Below, in pieces: positions 13,709 through 25,299 of a stretch of 64,000 nucleotides of DNA. Origin of the DNA: Sphagnum compactum (taxonomy: Eukaryota; Bryophyta; Sphagnopsida; Sphagnales); NCBI GenBank assembly GCA_965153455.1, contig OZ234497.1, positions 16,485,872 to 16,549,871 of the forward strand. The letters run 5' to 3'. Each line of letters begins with the position of its first letter. The stretch's first letter is position 1. The notes beneath the pieces were generated by a model that did no database searches, was not told the origin of the DNA, and was given only the letters and a program-made list of their open reading frames with translations. A program made the position numbers and the translations under genes.

Positions 13709-14302
13709 GTGGATTCTTTACTAAGATTACAATATATGGATGATGAAATTGAATTATCTTCATCTTTAGTTCCTATTGTTAGTTCACATTCCCTTGATAC
13801 GAGTTGCCTTCATATTATACTAGACTTGAACGGAGTTCTCATAGCTACAAGCTTTGAAATAGTTTGCAAGATGGGGGTTGGTAGCCGAAATCAAAAACCT
13901 CTTACTTTGTTTCAAACTTCTATGTTGAGGCTTGGGTTGAAGGAATTCCTAGAAAGGTGTATGGCGTAGTTCATTATGTACATATGGTTTGTAACCCAAC
14001 ATCACAACATCAATAATTATTTGGATTTGATCCAATAGAAAACTAGAATTATTATTGTTCCTTCTAGGATATTTGGTTAAGAATCTTGCACAAAAAATGT
14101 TCATTTTTTAAACTTTAATCCTAATAAGCTAATTTTCCACAAAAAATTGAGGGTTTTCTTTTCTAATTATCTTGATGTTTCCCTTAATAATACATCACTT
14201 GTTGATGATACTCCATATAAAAATTTACTTAATGGGCCATTTAATGTGATTTTTGTCAAAACATGTGAAAGGTTTGGTGGAAATGACAATTATTTGGTGT
14301 GA
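13709..14302 (+). pseudogene. FCP1/NLI-interacting-factor-type HAD phosphatase-like pseudogene
   Basis: One reading frame of 197 codons is continuous from 13709 to a TGA at 14300, broken only by stops at 13967 (TAG), 14036 (TAG) and 14078 (TAA). The translation carries the plant variant of the HAD motif I, LDLNGVL (about residues 46-52). LGLKEFLERC follows, then MYIWFVTQHHNINNYLD, and late in the frame LVDDTPYKNLLNGPFN, the HAD DD motif IV region. This order matches plant FCP1-homology (NIF) proteins, in which motif I is often LDLNG instead of DLDET. With three in-frame stops and no flanking introns it is read as a decayed copy. The lack of frameshifts is notable given the stops. It sits in transposon-rich DNA, so capture by an element is possible but unproven. 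Confidence 0.65.
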
Positions 14303-14610
14303 ATTATTCATTTTTCGGAACTTGATGTTTTCGTTTTTGTAAAGGAAAACCCTTTGGTTGCATAAAACATATTAGTCTTATGATCCACAATACAAAACAT
14401 TGTTTCAAAGTTGTACTAGTAAATGTGAGTTTTCATATTGTACAATTGCAAAGATGAAAATGAAAAATAAGATGTAGACAATTTTTTAATTGCAATTACG
14501 ATCTTAGGGAGTTGTATGAAAATTGTTTAAAAAAAATGTAACATTGCAAGTTGTTACATTAAATATTGGTATGATCCCATAGGCTCAATGGAAAGACACC
14601 TCTATGCTAA

Positions 14611-14964
14611 ATGGTTGCCTATTGGGAAAAACTACCCTATGGGAAGGACTGTCTCATGGAAAAAAAGACCAAATGTTGTTCATTGATGATGAGCCAAGCA
14701 AGGCTCTTTAGAATTCAAAATGTAGTGGTTTTTTTTATTGAGCCTTTTAAAGGACATAAGTTGTCAAAAAATAAGGTCCAATGGTTAGACCTTGCACCTT
14801 GGTTATGGCCAACATTGATTGGATTACCTTTTACAAGTATAGTTGGAATGCATTTTGAGATCATTGCCAAATCTTTGAAACCATGTTTGAATTCATTTTC
14901 CCCACATCATTCTTGGTTTATGCAATACATGAAAAACAATAATGGGGATTGCAAAGGAATTTAG
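14611..14964 (+). pseudogene. second HAD/FCP1-type C-terminal fragment, frameshifted
   Basis: Reading the first part in the alternative frame gives MLFIDDEPSKAL, a HAD-type DD motif. After a shift in the T-run near 14730 the 14611-14964 frame continues IEPFKGHKLSKNKVQWLDLA and then LWPTLIGLP. The switch of frame, plus stops in the first frame, shows this is not an intact gene. It lies 300 bp after the first HAD-like pseudogene on the same strand. It may be the C-terminal part of the same ancestral gene or a tandem paralogue. Assignment to the HAD family rests on the DD motif and context only. Confidence 0.45.
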
Positions 14965-15399
14965 GTATGATCCATGTTGAACTTTTTCAAGTTTTTGAAA
15001 ATTGTTCATGTGGTTTCATCCTATATTTAGTTATAGGATTCATGTATTGAGTTTTGTTTACAATGGGTTCAGAATATTGTTTGTAAATAGCCCAATGATG
15101 ATTGCAACTTTGAAAGGCAAATAATAATGTTGTCCAATCATATTCCTGTTTCAAAATAATGTTGATGTTTTCATGTATCTTAATGTTCCTTAAGGGCAAC
15201 ATCCTTAGGGTTTGAAAGCTTGCAATTTTAATTTTTAAAATTCTTTTATTGAAATGACATTTTGAACATATGTATACGGTGTATGTATATGTAATTGAAT
15301 TTTTTGGTTCTTGGAGCTTTCGTCTTAATGTTGAAATGTGCCAATTGTTAATTGTTACAAATTAGTTTACAAAGGACCAAATGATCACCCTAAAGCACA

Positions 15400-15705
15400 A
15401 ACAAACAATTGGCTTTTATTAATTGCATTGCAAAAGACCAGGTGGCCACTTGATTCTAATCCAAATAATTGACCATTATTAATTTCATTCCAAAAGATCA
15501 AGTGGACACTTGATTATAATCCAAATAATTGGTCTAAGGCCACTTGATTCTAATCCAAACAATTGGTTTTTATTAATTTCATTGCAAAACATCAACTGGC
15601 CACCTAATTCTAATCCAAATAATTGGCCTTTATTAATTTTGTTGGAAAGGATCAAGTGGACATCTAATTTTAATCCAAACAATTTGCCTTTATTAATTTC
15701 ATGGT
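15400..15705. repeat. 61-bp tandem repeat array, about five copies
   Basis: The unit contains CAATTGGCTTTTATTAATT, then CATTGCAAAAGA, then GGCCACTTGATTCTAATCC. Starts of the AATTGG word fall near 15406, 15468, 15527, 15558, 15620 and 15680, so most units are 60-62 bp and one is a half-length unit of about 31 bp. It creates short repetitive open frames on both strands that I do not regard as genes. Confidence 0.75.
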
Positions 15706-16979
15706 CATTCGATTCAAATTTAAGCCATTTTGGATAGTTGTTTGATATGCCAAAAATGTTTATGATTATTTTTGGATAGTTTAAAGTCCGAAATTAATCA
15801 AATACATGTTTTAAACTCCTATTCGCCAATATTTACCATCCCACACCATCTTCAACATTTTTGCATACATGCATTGGGAGGTGCAGATTAAGGTTTGCAA
15901 GTCTTTATCATTTTCGACGAATGTGTAAACATTGTGTGGGATACTCCCAATGCCCCATGATTTGCAAACGTTGATTGAAAATGAATCACACCAAAAATTG
16001 TTTTACACTTTGAATTTTCCTTTTGTAAAATATTAGAGGTGATCCCAAGCCACATGGGCTTTTGCATGAACTCAAGCAATCATCTTTTGGTCATTTTGTT
16101 GTTGAATTGCATGTGCATCACTTAAAATGGGTGCATTCATTCGACTATGGTCTTGATGATAAGGTCCCCCCTTCATGAGTTAAAAGATGATTGGATTTGG
16201 TTTTTTTGCCATAAGGTCATGCACCTTCTTGAGGTGTTGGGTGAACAACCAATTTGCAACATATGTAATGGAATACATGTTGACTTTTCACACCCACCTC
16301 AAACCCATCCTTCATTCGATCTAAATCCTTTTGGGCTATTTTAGGTGCTTGAAAGGCGTCATATGCTCCTTCAAATGCCCCTTCACCAATAATTAAAACT
16401 GAAAAAACAAAAATAAAATTACATTTGATGTTACTATCAACGAAAGTATTACATAAACCCTAGACCTTAACTTTATTTGGCCCCATTGTTTTTAGGTATT
16501 AGACAATGAAAAATCAAGGAAAAACCACCAACTTCCATCATTCTAAGATGGAAGTTGACATTGAAGTGGAGCTTGGGGTCTTTTCCTTAAAATTTGATCA
16601 TAATCATTAACAAGAAAATATTTGAAATAAATTGGGGAAACATCACAAGAAATTTGAAAGTTCAAAGAAAAAAACATGAACATAGAAAAAGATGTATGAA
16701 TGTAAAGAAAGGTGCACAAGTGTAAAGAAAGGCCATCACACACCAAAAAATGTTGAAACCTAGAACCATTACACACAAACATTAATTGCCTTAATGAACA
16801 AGAACTAATTTATTGATATTTAACATCATAGGTTGTTGCCTTTGAGAGCCCAAAGGTGTTTTATTAAATTGTTCTTCAAGGCAAAATGTATATCCAAACT
16901 TTTTATCCTTTTTATTCCATCTATATATTCAACAAAATTGAAACCTCATCACATACATATGAAAATTCCTCACATACAT
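15706..16979. other. AT-rich intergenic DNA, probable transposon remains
   Basis: No independent gene is seen. The segment lies between the 61-bp array and the Harbinger transposase relic and may include the 3' part of that element on the minus strand. I could not identify terminal repeats. Confidence 0.4.
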
Positions 16980-17951
16980 ACATTCTTCAAAAAAAGGTTC
17001 TAAGGACAAGTTGCATTCATCTTCTATGATCATGGTGTCAATGATCACACAAGTATGAAGGATATCACTCACAATATTTCTATCCCATTGCTTGGAAGGA
17101 TTTTTAATTATGTTGAAGTGAAACTATAACATGCCAAAACATCATTTTTTCAACAAATTAATTTCAAGTTGCCTCTTGCTATTTTGTAAACCACTTCCTT
17201 TTGCCCCCTTGTGGTTCATAAATAGTTTGTAAAAAGATTGATTATTTCAAAATAGTTATTGTTGATTAGCAAGTAATCAAGTTTGAAATACAATGATGTC
17301 CATTCACTTGAAGTTCACATCATTTTTTGCACCGCACAACATGTTTAAAATCAAAGTTGATCCCTTTAAAGCATTTATGTCATTGTTGCCACTAGGAAAA
17401 TCAAAGCGACAATGCCATATGCACAACCTCTAATCTACAACAACTTTTAGCATTATTGATTAACGTTTATCCTTGTGAGTAAATCGACCTTGCCAACCAA
17501 TTGAACATTTGTTTCAACAATAATGCTTGCAGTCCAAAAAGGCAAACATCTTTGGCCAACCCCATGTTGCATTAATTTGCAATTAGTGTTCCATATAATC
17601 TTGTGTTGTTGTTTCAAATACATAGGCTTGAATAACTCCCAAATGGCTTGCACAAATATTTTCAAACTTTCCATTGCTATGTTTTCCCATAGAAGACAAT
17701 ACTCATGTGTTGCATCAACTACAATTCCATATATCAAGCATGCAAATCTTAGTTGTGCATTTTTTAACAGGAGAAAACCCCATCTTCTTGAAGGCATCCT
17801 TGTGTTACACAAAATACCCATCATGCACAACAACTTCGAGCAATTAAAAAAAACAATGGTCGTTGCATCCATTAACAAGGTTGGAAGAGCTTATCACCAT
17901 AGAAAAACATGGCCAAAAAAAATCATGCATGATGTTTCATTGAACATTTGA
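16980..17951 (-). pseudogene. decayed PIF/Harbinger transposase
   Basis: Minus-strand translation gives the conserved blocks of Harbinger DDE transposases in order, scattered over frames. First is FACLIYGIVVDATHEYC with AMESLKIFVQAIWE (about 17780-17600). Then comes LDCKHYC*NKCSIGWQGRFT followed by HKDK (about 17535-17465), the catalytic-Asp DCMHW..CP.GWQG region. IWHCRFDFPSGNNDINALKG follows (about 17420-17360). Finally there is CFGML*FHFNIIKNPSKQWD with VIIDTMIIEDE (about 17150-17010), equal to the AFGVLQ.RF...P and HNMIVEDE region. Multiple stops and frame changes show it is dead. The 141- and 142-codon open stretches on opposite strands at 17453-17951 are residues of this relic. Confidence 0.85.
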
Positions 17952-19072
17952 TCCCTTTGTAAGTTACCTTGTCGACCATATATTTCCTTCATGTTGGAGA
18001 TGAAATTTGGGCTCATCAAGCCCAATTTGGAGTACGAGGTTTTCAAAAGACCTAATTATCTTTATCATTGTCATTAAGTTCCACATGTAGTCGTGCTAGC
18101 AACCTTTGTTGCCAAGCTTCCATCTTACACCTTGCAATAGTAACCAACAAATGAAAGACACAAAAAAAAGTTAAAAGTCTAGATAGAGGTGCACACAAAA
18201 AGAGAGAATCACACACACAACAATGCTAAAAGTTCAAAACTAGGCGTGCTAAAAAAAAACACTCAAGTCCAAAGAGAAGTATGGGAGCATAGAGAAAGGC
18301 ATGCAAGAAAGATCAGGGAAAAAGTTTGTCGTGATAAGATTTTGGAGGGAACCTGTTGAAGGAAGCACAAAGTTGAGAGAGATATTGTAGGCGCTTCTTT
18401 GCTGGAAAACAATGGGGGACACTAATGGAACTAGGGCTGACTATGCTTGGCAGCCTGCAGGTGAATGGTGCACTGTTGTTAGGCTTTACAATGGTGCATA
18501 TGCTGTTACAGAGGAATGAAAGGGGATCCCTGGGAGCAGTATAAATCACAACTTAACCATATAAAACAAAACTAACTTAGGGAGGGCCATGCTTGAAATG
18601 CAAAGTTGCTGCAGTCTAGTTATAGTTCCAACTTGCAAGTATGTCATGGTACGTGAGGGTTAGAGAGAAGAGGAAATCGATGATTGTTGTTCTTGTTGCT
18701 GCTGCTACTTGTGGCACAAAATCCCTTTGCTCGGATCTCAAGAACTTAGAAGCCCAGTTCCCCTGAATCAGAGAAAATCTCTTGAGAGTGTGAGTTCCAC
18801 CAACCAGACTGCACAATGCCATCAGAATTAGCATAGCGTGTAAATTAGACTTTAGTCTCCATCCTGGGTGACTCTTGTGATGGCCAGGCCGGGGTGAACC
18901 ACCAGCCCCTGGGTACCTTAATGTTCTTGAGTTAGCTTCTTTAGAAGTCATATTGAACCCAGGAAATGTTAAATTTGGACTCAGAGATCCTGACTCAGCC
19001 TTAGGATGGGATTTACCATGGTTAGAGGCAACCTACAGAAATTCAAGATTTTTGCCATGATACAAGTGTGGA
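17952..19072. other. intergenic, unclassified minus-strand open stretch
   Basis: A 111-codon minus-strand open frame at 18616-18951 starts with a Gly/Pro-rich stretch and has no recognised domain. Nothing else in the segment looks genic. Confidence 0.35.
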
Positions 19073-19349
19073 CAGGGTTATTTTTTTGTAGGCGAAAATT
19101 TTCCAAATGGCGAAAATTATTTTGAAATTGGCGAAATTTTAGTGTTTCTGAATTTTTTGGTCACCAAATGTTGCGAGAAAATCTAAGAAATTTCTTAAAA
19201 TTTCAAAATTCTATACTAAGTTCCAGCAGGTAGCCAAAAATACAAAAGGATGATACTTGTATTTAAATTATTATCGCCAAATCTGGCTAAATCATCTTAT
19301 GGCTGATTGCCACTTTGCCTACATCACAAAATTGAAAAAAAAAACCCTG
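19073..19349. mobile_element. hAT-type MITE, CAGGG ends, best-preserved copy
   Basis: A 277-bp element opens CAGGGTTATTTTTTT and closes AAAAAAAACCCTG. Its flanks are AGTGTGGA (19065-19072) and AGTGTGGG (19350-19357), an 8-bp target-site duplication agreeing at 7 of 8 positions. CAGGG-type termini with 8-bp duplications are hAT hallmarks. Degenerate relatives occur at 6901-7352, 7494-7745, 22809-23324 and 40526-40816, making this the most abundant repeat family recognised in the window. Confidence 0.8.
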
Positions 19350-21084
19350 AGTGTGGGTGATGGTTCACCCAAGGCGGCCAAGTCAGCTCTCAGCACTAAC
19401 TAGGTTGGGGGGGGGGCGGAGAGGGGCGCAGTTCATTATTAGATGAGCAATATCTGAACAAAGCTCCACTTTTACGTCTATTCTAATCTTAGTTGAAGAC
19501 AAATCCCATGCTTTTGGAACCAAGATCATGGCATAATAATACATGATAAAGTTGTTGAAGAGATTTTTATATCCACCAATCAGATTATCAATCAGCTTAT
19601 TGGCTGCCTAGAATTTCTATTCCTAACTATGTCAGTTATGCAGGAACTATAATGCCCCCACCCTCTCCTAGGGGTAGAAATTCAGTAGGATACATTTTTC
19701 GTAAGGATCATAATATGGAGTGTGTTTTCTGCACAAGGCATTGTTGCAAATTTATTGCTGATTGAAACAACTAGCATTGCTAATTGGTTCATACCTCCCC
19801 TATGCAGATCTAAATCTAGGGGGGAAAACGATGAACTACTGTCATGTTTTTTTTGTTTTTGCAACCTCAGACATGTCAACACCACCGACCCCAACACAAA
19901 GCAAAATTTGGCTTTGTCGGTGCTTTATCTAAGTTGATCACAAGTTACTAGTCTTGGAAAGCACCCCAGTCAGAAAGGAAACAACAACAGAACTATAAAT
20001 TACTTCCCTAAGATTTAACCGCATGAAAGAGACCCAGACTCAGTGATCTAGGTATGTGTTTGATTTGGAGCTTATTGGGTATCAATTTCACACGATGTGT
20101 TTTGGCAGATGGGAAATTTTAGTACACACATTGAATTTTTCTCCTAGAATTTCCTTAGACAGGACTTCTGAAGAGGAATCCATTTCCCAAAATGTCAACT
20201 AAGTCCTGAGGGTTCAAAACCACCACTTGAATTTTTTTTATTAAAGATCCAATAAAGTTCTGGCCAATGTTCTGGGTTTAGAAGCTACCATTCTGCACCA
20301 CCCACCATCACCTCATCTCCCAGATCCAATTCAGAGAGGAAAATATGAAATTTGCCCATTTGTGTCAAAAGTATGTACTAGATAATGACCATTTGGGTGG
20401 ACCTGGCCAAGTAGTGGGTTGCCACTGGTCCCACCAGTCGCCATTATCTGATGTAATTGTCCCTGGGGTTAGATTCTGTCGCATCAGTAGGAACTTTTCT
20501 GCAAGACCTCTGAGCTTCTCCACGTTTTCCATGTTCTATGTGCCACTTATATGCATCTGAAAGTTGCAGCTGACCCTAAGAAACTTTGGGTGAATGGCAG
20601 AATCTCACCCCAGTGACAATTACGCTTTCTTGTAGGAAGATATAACCAGCTACCAACATTTCATTCAAGACTCTTATGATCCGTGATGCACAAAATGCCA
20701 AAGAAATTTCACCCTAAAGAGAGAGGTGCAAAAAATCAGCATTGGGGCGGGTTTGGGGGTGCTACTTGCTACCTAGCTGGTACATGATCCTAGGCATTGT
20801 GGGCCAGTGCAAGTAAAGAGGAAAAGGCAAAACCACACAGCGTGCACCACGATGCTGCACCCAGAGATACATTCAAAGTCCACCGAATCTCAGAAGAATA
20901 AAAGAAAGCTGAAAAAGAGCCAAAAGGTAATGGGAGTGAAAAATAGAAAAAAGTTGGCCTTTGTCCAGTCCACGCTACTTTTGCAGGTTGAGTGGGACCC
21001 AATTTGATAAAATCAGACCTCAGCTTTTCTCACTACCAAACAGCTGAGAGATCAATTCCATCATTACTCACTGGCTGGCTTGGC
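19350..21084. other. intergenic, no gene recognised
   Basis: No domain, exon chain or RNA gene is visible. A G-homopolymer (GGGGGGGGG) lies near 19410. Confidence 0.5.
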
Positions 21085-21745
21085 CCATCAATCAAAGCTG
21101 AGCAGTGAACAGGTGCAATGAATTAATGCAGCTCGATCTGTGATGCCTCTCATATGCGGATGGGTCATTGGTTTTGCCCATCAAAGTGAACAGGCACAAC
21201 AAATTAAATGCAACTCGGTCTGTCACGCCTCTCATACCCAGTTGGGGTGGGTGACAGGTTTGCTGATCAAACTGGGACACTAGTAAACCGGTGCAACGAA
21301 TTGAGGCCAGAGTGAACAAGCACCTCACCAGCACACCAGCTACTGGCTGCCCCTTATGACTGAGTTGTGAATTCACCTCAGCTGAGTTAATTTCATGTTT
21401 CACCAAAATGAGAAATTAGAAAAAACAATTTGGAGGTCCAATTTTGAAAACTTGAAAATATTGATCAAAATCGCTAGATTTGATTTCAGCAACTAGCGCA
21501 ACATGTCGATGAATGTCCCTTTCGAAAAAACAAACTTTCATATCAAGAATTTGGCTCAATCTTCATATGATGATAACCACGATGGCTGTATCATAGAATC
21601 TCGAAAAAAACACTGGTGGCTAGTTGGGCTGATTGCAGCAGGTCACTAAGCAGGTGCAATAAATTTGGCTGATGATCAAAGCTAGTCACTAAACAGGTGC
21701 AACAGATTAAATGCAGCTCACTCTGTGACGCCTCTGATACCCACT
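21085..21745. repeat. degenerate 80-85 bp tandem repeat
   Basis: The unit GAACAGGTGCAATGAATTAA, then GCAGCTCGATCTGTGATGCC, then TCTCAT recurs beginning near 21107, 21187 and (partial) 21275, and again near 21650 and 21690. Between about 21430 and 21620 the array is interrupted by AT-rich DNA resembling the CAGGG-ended MITE family. This suggests the MITE inserted into the array. Confidence 0.55.
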
Positions 21746-21801
21746 TGGCGTTGCTTAACATTTGAGTCCCAGACCCAATTATGAGCTTACTTGGTTATTT
21801 C

Positions 21802-22590
21802 CAGTGTTGGGCAGTTCTTGACTTTTATGAAGAACATCTTGTTCCGGTTCTAAGAAATAGATGAGTGTGGTTTCAGTTCCACACCCAAACTGAACCTATA
21901 ATCTTCTTCTGGGTCTCCTTCTTTGAAAAAATCAGACCCAGTTCTGGTCCAGTTTGGGGTAATCACGACTCAATCTGCTGTTTAACTGGCAGGTCGCCCT
22001 CAATTATAGTCCTTTTCTTCCCTCAAAATACCTTTTTAAAAGAAAAATCCTGGTTCTGGTTCCAGTTTTGGTTTTGAAAAAACCTGGAACCTGGTTCTGG
22101 TTCTTTGAAAACACAATGCAGATTAAAAACTCAGACAAGGGTTTAGTTTGGTTTTTACTGACCAGAAACGGAGCTGCCTGTTCTAACCCTCCAAACTGGG
22201 TAACCGCTGAACTTTGGTTATTTCTCTTTGTTGTATGGTTTTTCCCAGTGTTGGGTGGGTATCAAAAGTTGCACCAAACCTCATTGGATCCGAAGGTGAT
22301 TCTTGAAGTTTTTAATCATGGTTTTAAAAAATCAAACAAATCAAACACCTGGTTTTGATATATAACCATGTTTCTCAAGTAATTTGAAAAAGTCAATTAA
22401 CCACCCAGAAAAATGCAGGTTCTTTGTGGCTTCTTTCATGAAACCCAGCAACGCTTTGAGATTGAACCAGCAGTCCTGATTTTTTTTGCATACCCGAAAC
22501 CATCACTTTTCTGATTCTGAAATATTTATAGAACCAGAACCAGTGGTTGCAATTAGCATAATCTAAACCCACCTAAACACTGATTATTGG
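21802..22590. repeat. region with hAT-type termini and GGTTCTGGTT low complexity
   Basis: CAGTGTTGGGCAG at 21802 and CAGTGTTGGGTGGGT at 22246 resemble the left terminus of the 5591-6366 element. CCCACCTAAACACTG ending at 22582 is a plausible right terminus for the second. The interior is built from AACCTGGTTCTGGTTC-like words. Element boundaries and target duplications are not secure. Confidence 0.35.
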
Positions 22591-22808
22591 TTGTTTCCCT
22601 ATCGGTCCATTTTGCCTGTCTGCTGGCGCTTGTCTCTGATCCTCAACAAGTTTCCACATGGACAGAAAGTAGTTTTCACAAGCATTTGCTTCCAGCCCAC
22701 TCTAAACAGCGTTTTGTATTTTACTGGGGGTCTGTCTGTCTGGGTCATCAACAGGTCAAGTCAAAACAGGAAGCTTGTGTGATAAGCAGCTCCCATTATT
22801 AGAGCTAC

Positions 22809-23324
22809 TTTTGGCGAATTTTCTTTTTTTAAACCTGAAAAATATGAGTTCGACAGATACAAAGGATTTCTTTAGAAAATGGCCCTAATTCGCCAGATTT
22901 CTACAATAGGTTACAGCTTATTGCCAAAATAAACAAAAGATTCTTAAAATTTTCTACTTCCATATTTGGGGTTATAGCCCAATTTGGCTAAATGTTCTTC
23001 CTGTGGACGATCACCCAGTTTGACTCAGCTTATTTTTCGAGTGTGAAATTTCGACAATACCCAAAAAAGAAAAAGAAAAAGAGAGAATATTCTGTCGTAA
23101 TATTCCTTTTCTTTTAAAAAAATTGCTTTTTTTTTTGTGGATTCTGATTTTAGTTTGGTAGCATTGTTTAAACTAGTTCTAAAAATATTTAGACGGGTTC
23201 TAAAAACCTGTAGCCATTTAATGTTAAATCCCTCTTGGGATGCTAGCCAATGAAGCAACATCAGAAAATTGGAAAAAACATTACTGGCTTTGGCTACATC
23301 ACAAAATTGAAGAAAAAAATCCTG
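22809..23324. repeat. CAGGG-ended MITE family, disrupted copy
   Basis: The left part GGCGAATTTTC leads into CTGAAAAATATGA, which matches the 40526-40816 copy. The right end CATCACAAAATTGAAGAAAA AAATCCTG matches the family right terminus. About 200 bp of extra sequence sits in the middle, so this is an interrupted or composite copy. Confidence 0.5.
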
Positions 23325-23990
23325 CACACATACCCTGCTGTAAAATCACTGCTGTCTCCAAAACTGCCTGATAATGAAGGTCTTCAAACTCTTTCATAAG
23401 TGTTGTCCGGGGGGGGGAGGGGGTTCTTCCTTAAATCCCCAACAGAATAAAAGCTGCTCCTGCTGCAGCAGAAGAAGCTTGTTGGACAAGTTCCGTCTTT
23501 TCCGATTCTGAAATCTTCAAGACTGTCAGTAAAATTCCGATGAATTCTTAATTAATTATGTGAACCAATTTAGATCACTTCCAAAAGTAGCAGCAGTAGA
23601 AGCTTGTTTGACAAGTTCCAAGTATCATCATCAATGTCTGCTGCTGCCTCCAGGAGCTGCATGGATATTACAAGTGCAAGAGATCACCCACCCTACCTGC
23701 TACACGAGTCTATATAACTCTCATAGATTTGAGCAAATAGACTGTGAGATTTCTTCTGCTTGAAAACTAACTTCCAGTTGATTATCTATTGCTTCTACTA
23801 GATTTTTGATCTGCCCATTTGTTCAAGACTAGTTCTGCAGTCCCTGGAATCCTTGACCATCTCTTAGAACAGTTTGCAGTTTGATCTTTGCTTTCAAAGT
23901 ACTTGATCAGTTATAGACCTTGAAACACCTTGATCATATATCTAGTTCTTGTAGACTGATCATAACCTTCCTCAGCAGCAGCTTCTAGCG
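23325..23990. other. intergenic, possible 3' region of the 24-kb minus-strand locus
   Basis: No coding motif is seen. If the small peptide gene at 23991-24263 is real, this would include its downstream untranslated region. Two similar segments, AGAAGCTTGTTGGACAAGTT near 23475 and AGAAGCTTGTTTGACAAGTT near 23600, are 20-bp direct repeats with one mismatch. Confidence 0.4.
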
Positions 23991-24263
23991 TCAAGCTGGT
24001 CCTGGATCGACGGAGCTGGTGGAACTACCAGAGACCTGGAGCATCAGCTTTTCATCTCTGTTGTACTGTTTTCTGTCTTGTGGGTAGTGATCAAGTTCGA
24101 GTTGGGGTTCCTCTGTCATGAACTCAGTTTCGTATTGTTCAGGGAGAGGTTGTTTAATCGGCCAGCTAGCTAGCAGCGTGTATATTTCAAGGAAGATGAT
24201 GATCAGAGTGATGATGTGAGGTTGCATAGCTGCCTGCCCCTTCCTGCCTCTCACTAGCTTCAT
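23991..24263 (-). CDS. possible small secreted peptide precursor, 90 aa
   Basis: The open frame starts MKLVRGRKG. An internal Met13 begins MQPHIITLIIIFLEIYTLL, a good hydrophobic signal-peptide core of about 17 residues, followed by ASWP as a plausible cleavage region. The mature part is acidic and polar (Glu, Gln, Tyr, Asp) and the C-terminus is Ser-rich, ending STSSVDPGPA. Length and layout fit a plant peptide-hormone precursor or other short secreted protein. I cannot match it to CLE, CEP, RGF, PSK or IDA end motifs. Its ATG-proximal leader sequence is repeated about 0.85 kb upstream, at 25095-25160, also preceding an ATGAAGCTAGTG start. That argues the leader is functional or locally duplicated. 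No cysteine pattern is present. The alternative is a chance open frame. Confidence 0.3.
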   Translation of the reverse strand: MKLVRGRKGQAAMQPHIITLIIIFLEIYTLLASWPIKQPLPEQYETEFMTEEPQLELDHYPQDRKQYNRDEKLMLQVSGSSTSSVDPGPA

Positions 24264-25094
24264 CCCTCTCTATCTGAGTGCAGAGAGATAGGTAAGGAGC
24301 TACTGAGGGTTAGGAACGGGCAGCCTAATGTAAGTCTCGTATTGCGTGATCATCTTGACTACCTTCCTGTTGCAGCTTGTTGCTCGCGATGACGCTGAGC
24401 CCTACTTCCTGAGTCCTCACTCAAACAGTGTAATCTGGTGTCCGTCGCATCAGTTCAGTTGTAGACCAAAATTCGGTATCTAGATCAGACACAACAGAGT
24501 CCGAAAGTTGTGCCTAAAGCTTTAATGCCAAGAGCTTCAATTAGTCTATGTGTTCCTGGCGAATCAATGACCTGTAGCAGGCAATAAGCTGTGATCTGCA
24601 GCCTTCTAGAGTTCTCTATTCATAGCAACACATGAGTTGGTTGTGAATTTGAATCCCCTCTAGATGCAAGCTTTCTTGTAGTCAAGACTCAAATGTATAC
24701 ATTGCACAAAGGCTGGAGTCGCTGGTTAGGTAGCATTCAAAACCATGAATGTGTGTCGAGGACTTTAGAGTCAAAGCTACTGCCGTTGTCTTGATGAGGG
24801 AAAGGTTTCTTTCCTGCAGCAGAGTTTTTTCTTGCTTAGGGTTGCAAACTAACAACTAATTTTAAGTTAAGCTATTAGCAGCCCTAGGAATGAAGAAGCA
24901 CCAGCTTGTGCGCTTGACCTGCTCGCCTGCAAGATTTTCTGTATGTTAGAAATCGCATCCTTATTAGAACTTCCTGATCATCTGTTGTCTATTGAGCTCT
25001 TGCACATGAGGTCGGGGACCTGGGAGTTTTTTTTCTTGTTGGTCCTGGTAATCTGATGATCATAGGAGCATAGCTATGCAATACCATTTTCGTT

Positions 25095-25160
25095 TCTTCC
25101 ACTAGCTTCATCCCTCCGAGTCTCAGGGAGGAGACACAGAGGGAAGGAGCTATTGATTGA
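25095..25160 (-). repeat. duplicated leader/start-codon block of the 24-kb locus
   Basis: CACTAGCTTCATCCCTC followed by GGAGCTA matches 24252-24300. On the minus strand both copies give a leader ending in a pyrimidine/purine-rich hairpin and then ATGAAGCTAGTG. Here the frame runs only about 40 codons, without a signal peptide, so the second copy is not an intact paralogue. Confidence 0.4.
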
Positions 25161-25275
25161 GACGAAAAAGGCATAAAACTGTCTGCAGACTCACTCACTT
25201 GGAGCTTAAGATAATTGCAGAAGGGTGCTCATGGTTGCGTGCAAGTCTGAACTCGGATGCAGCTGTGCTCTGAGC

Positions 25276-25286
25276 TATATATATAT
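25276..25286 (-). promoter_or_regulatory. TATA-like element
   Basis: The minus strand reads AAGATATATATATAGCT here, about 160 bp upstream of the 25119-region ATGAAGCTAGTG. The spacing would allow a transcription start near 25250 and a leader of about 130 nt. It is a candidate TATA box only; AT-rich DNA makes chance matches common. Confidence 0.25.
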
Positions 25287-25299
25287 CTTATAAAAAATG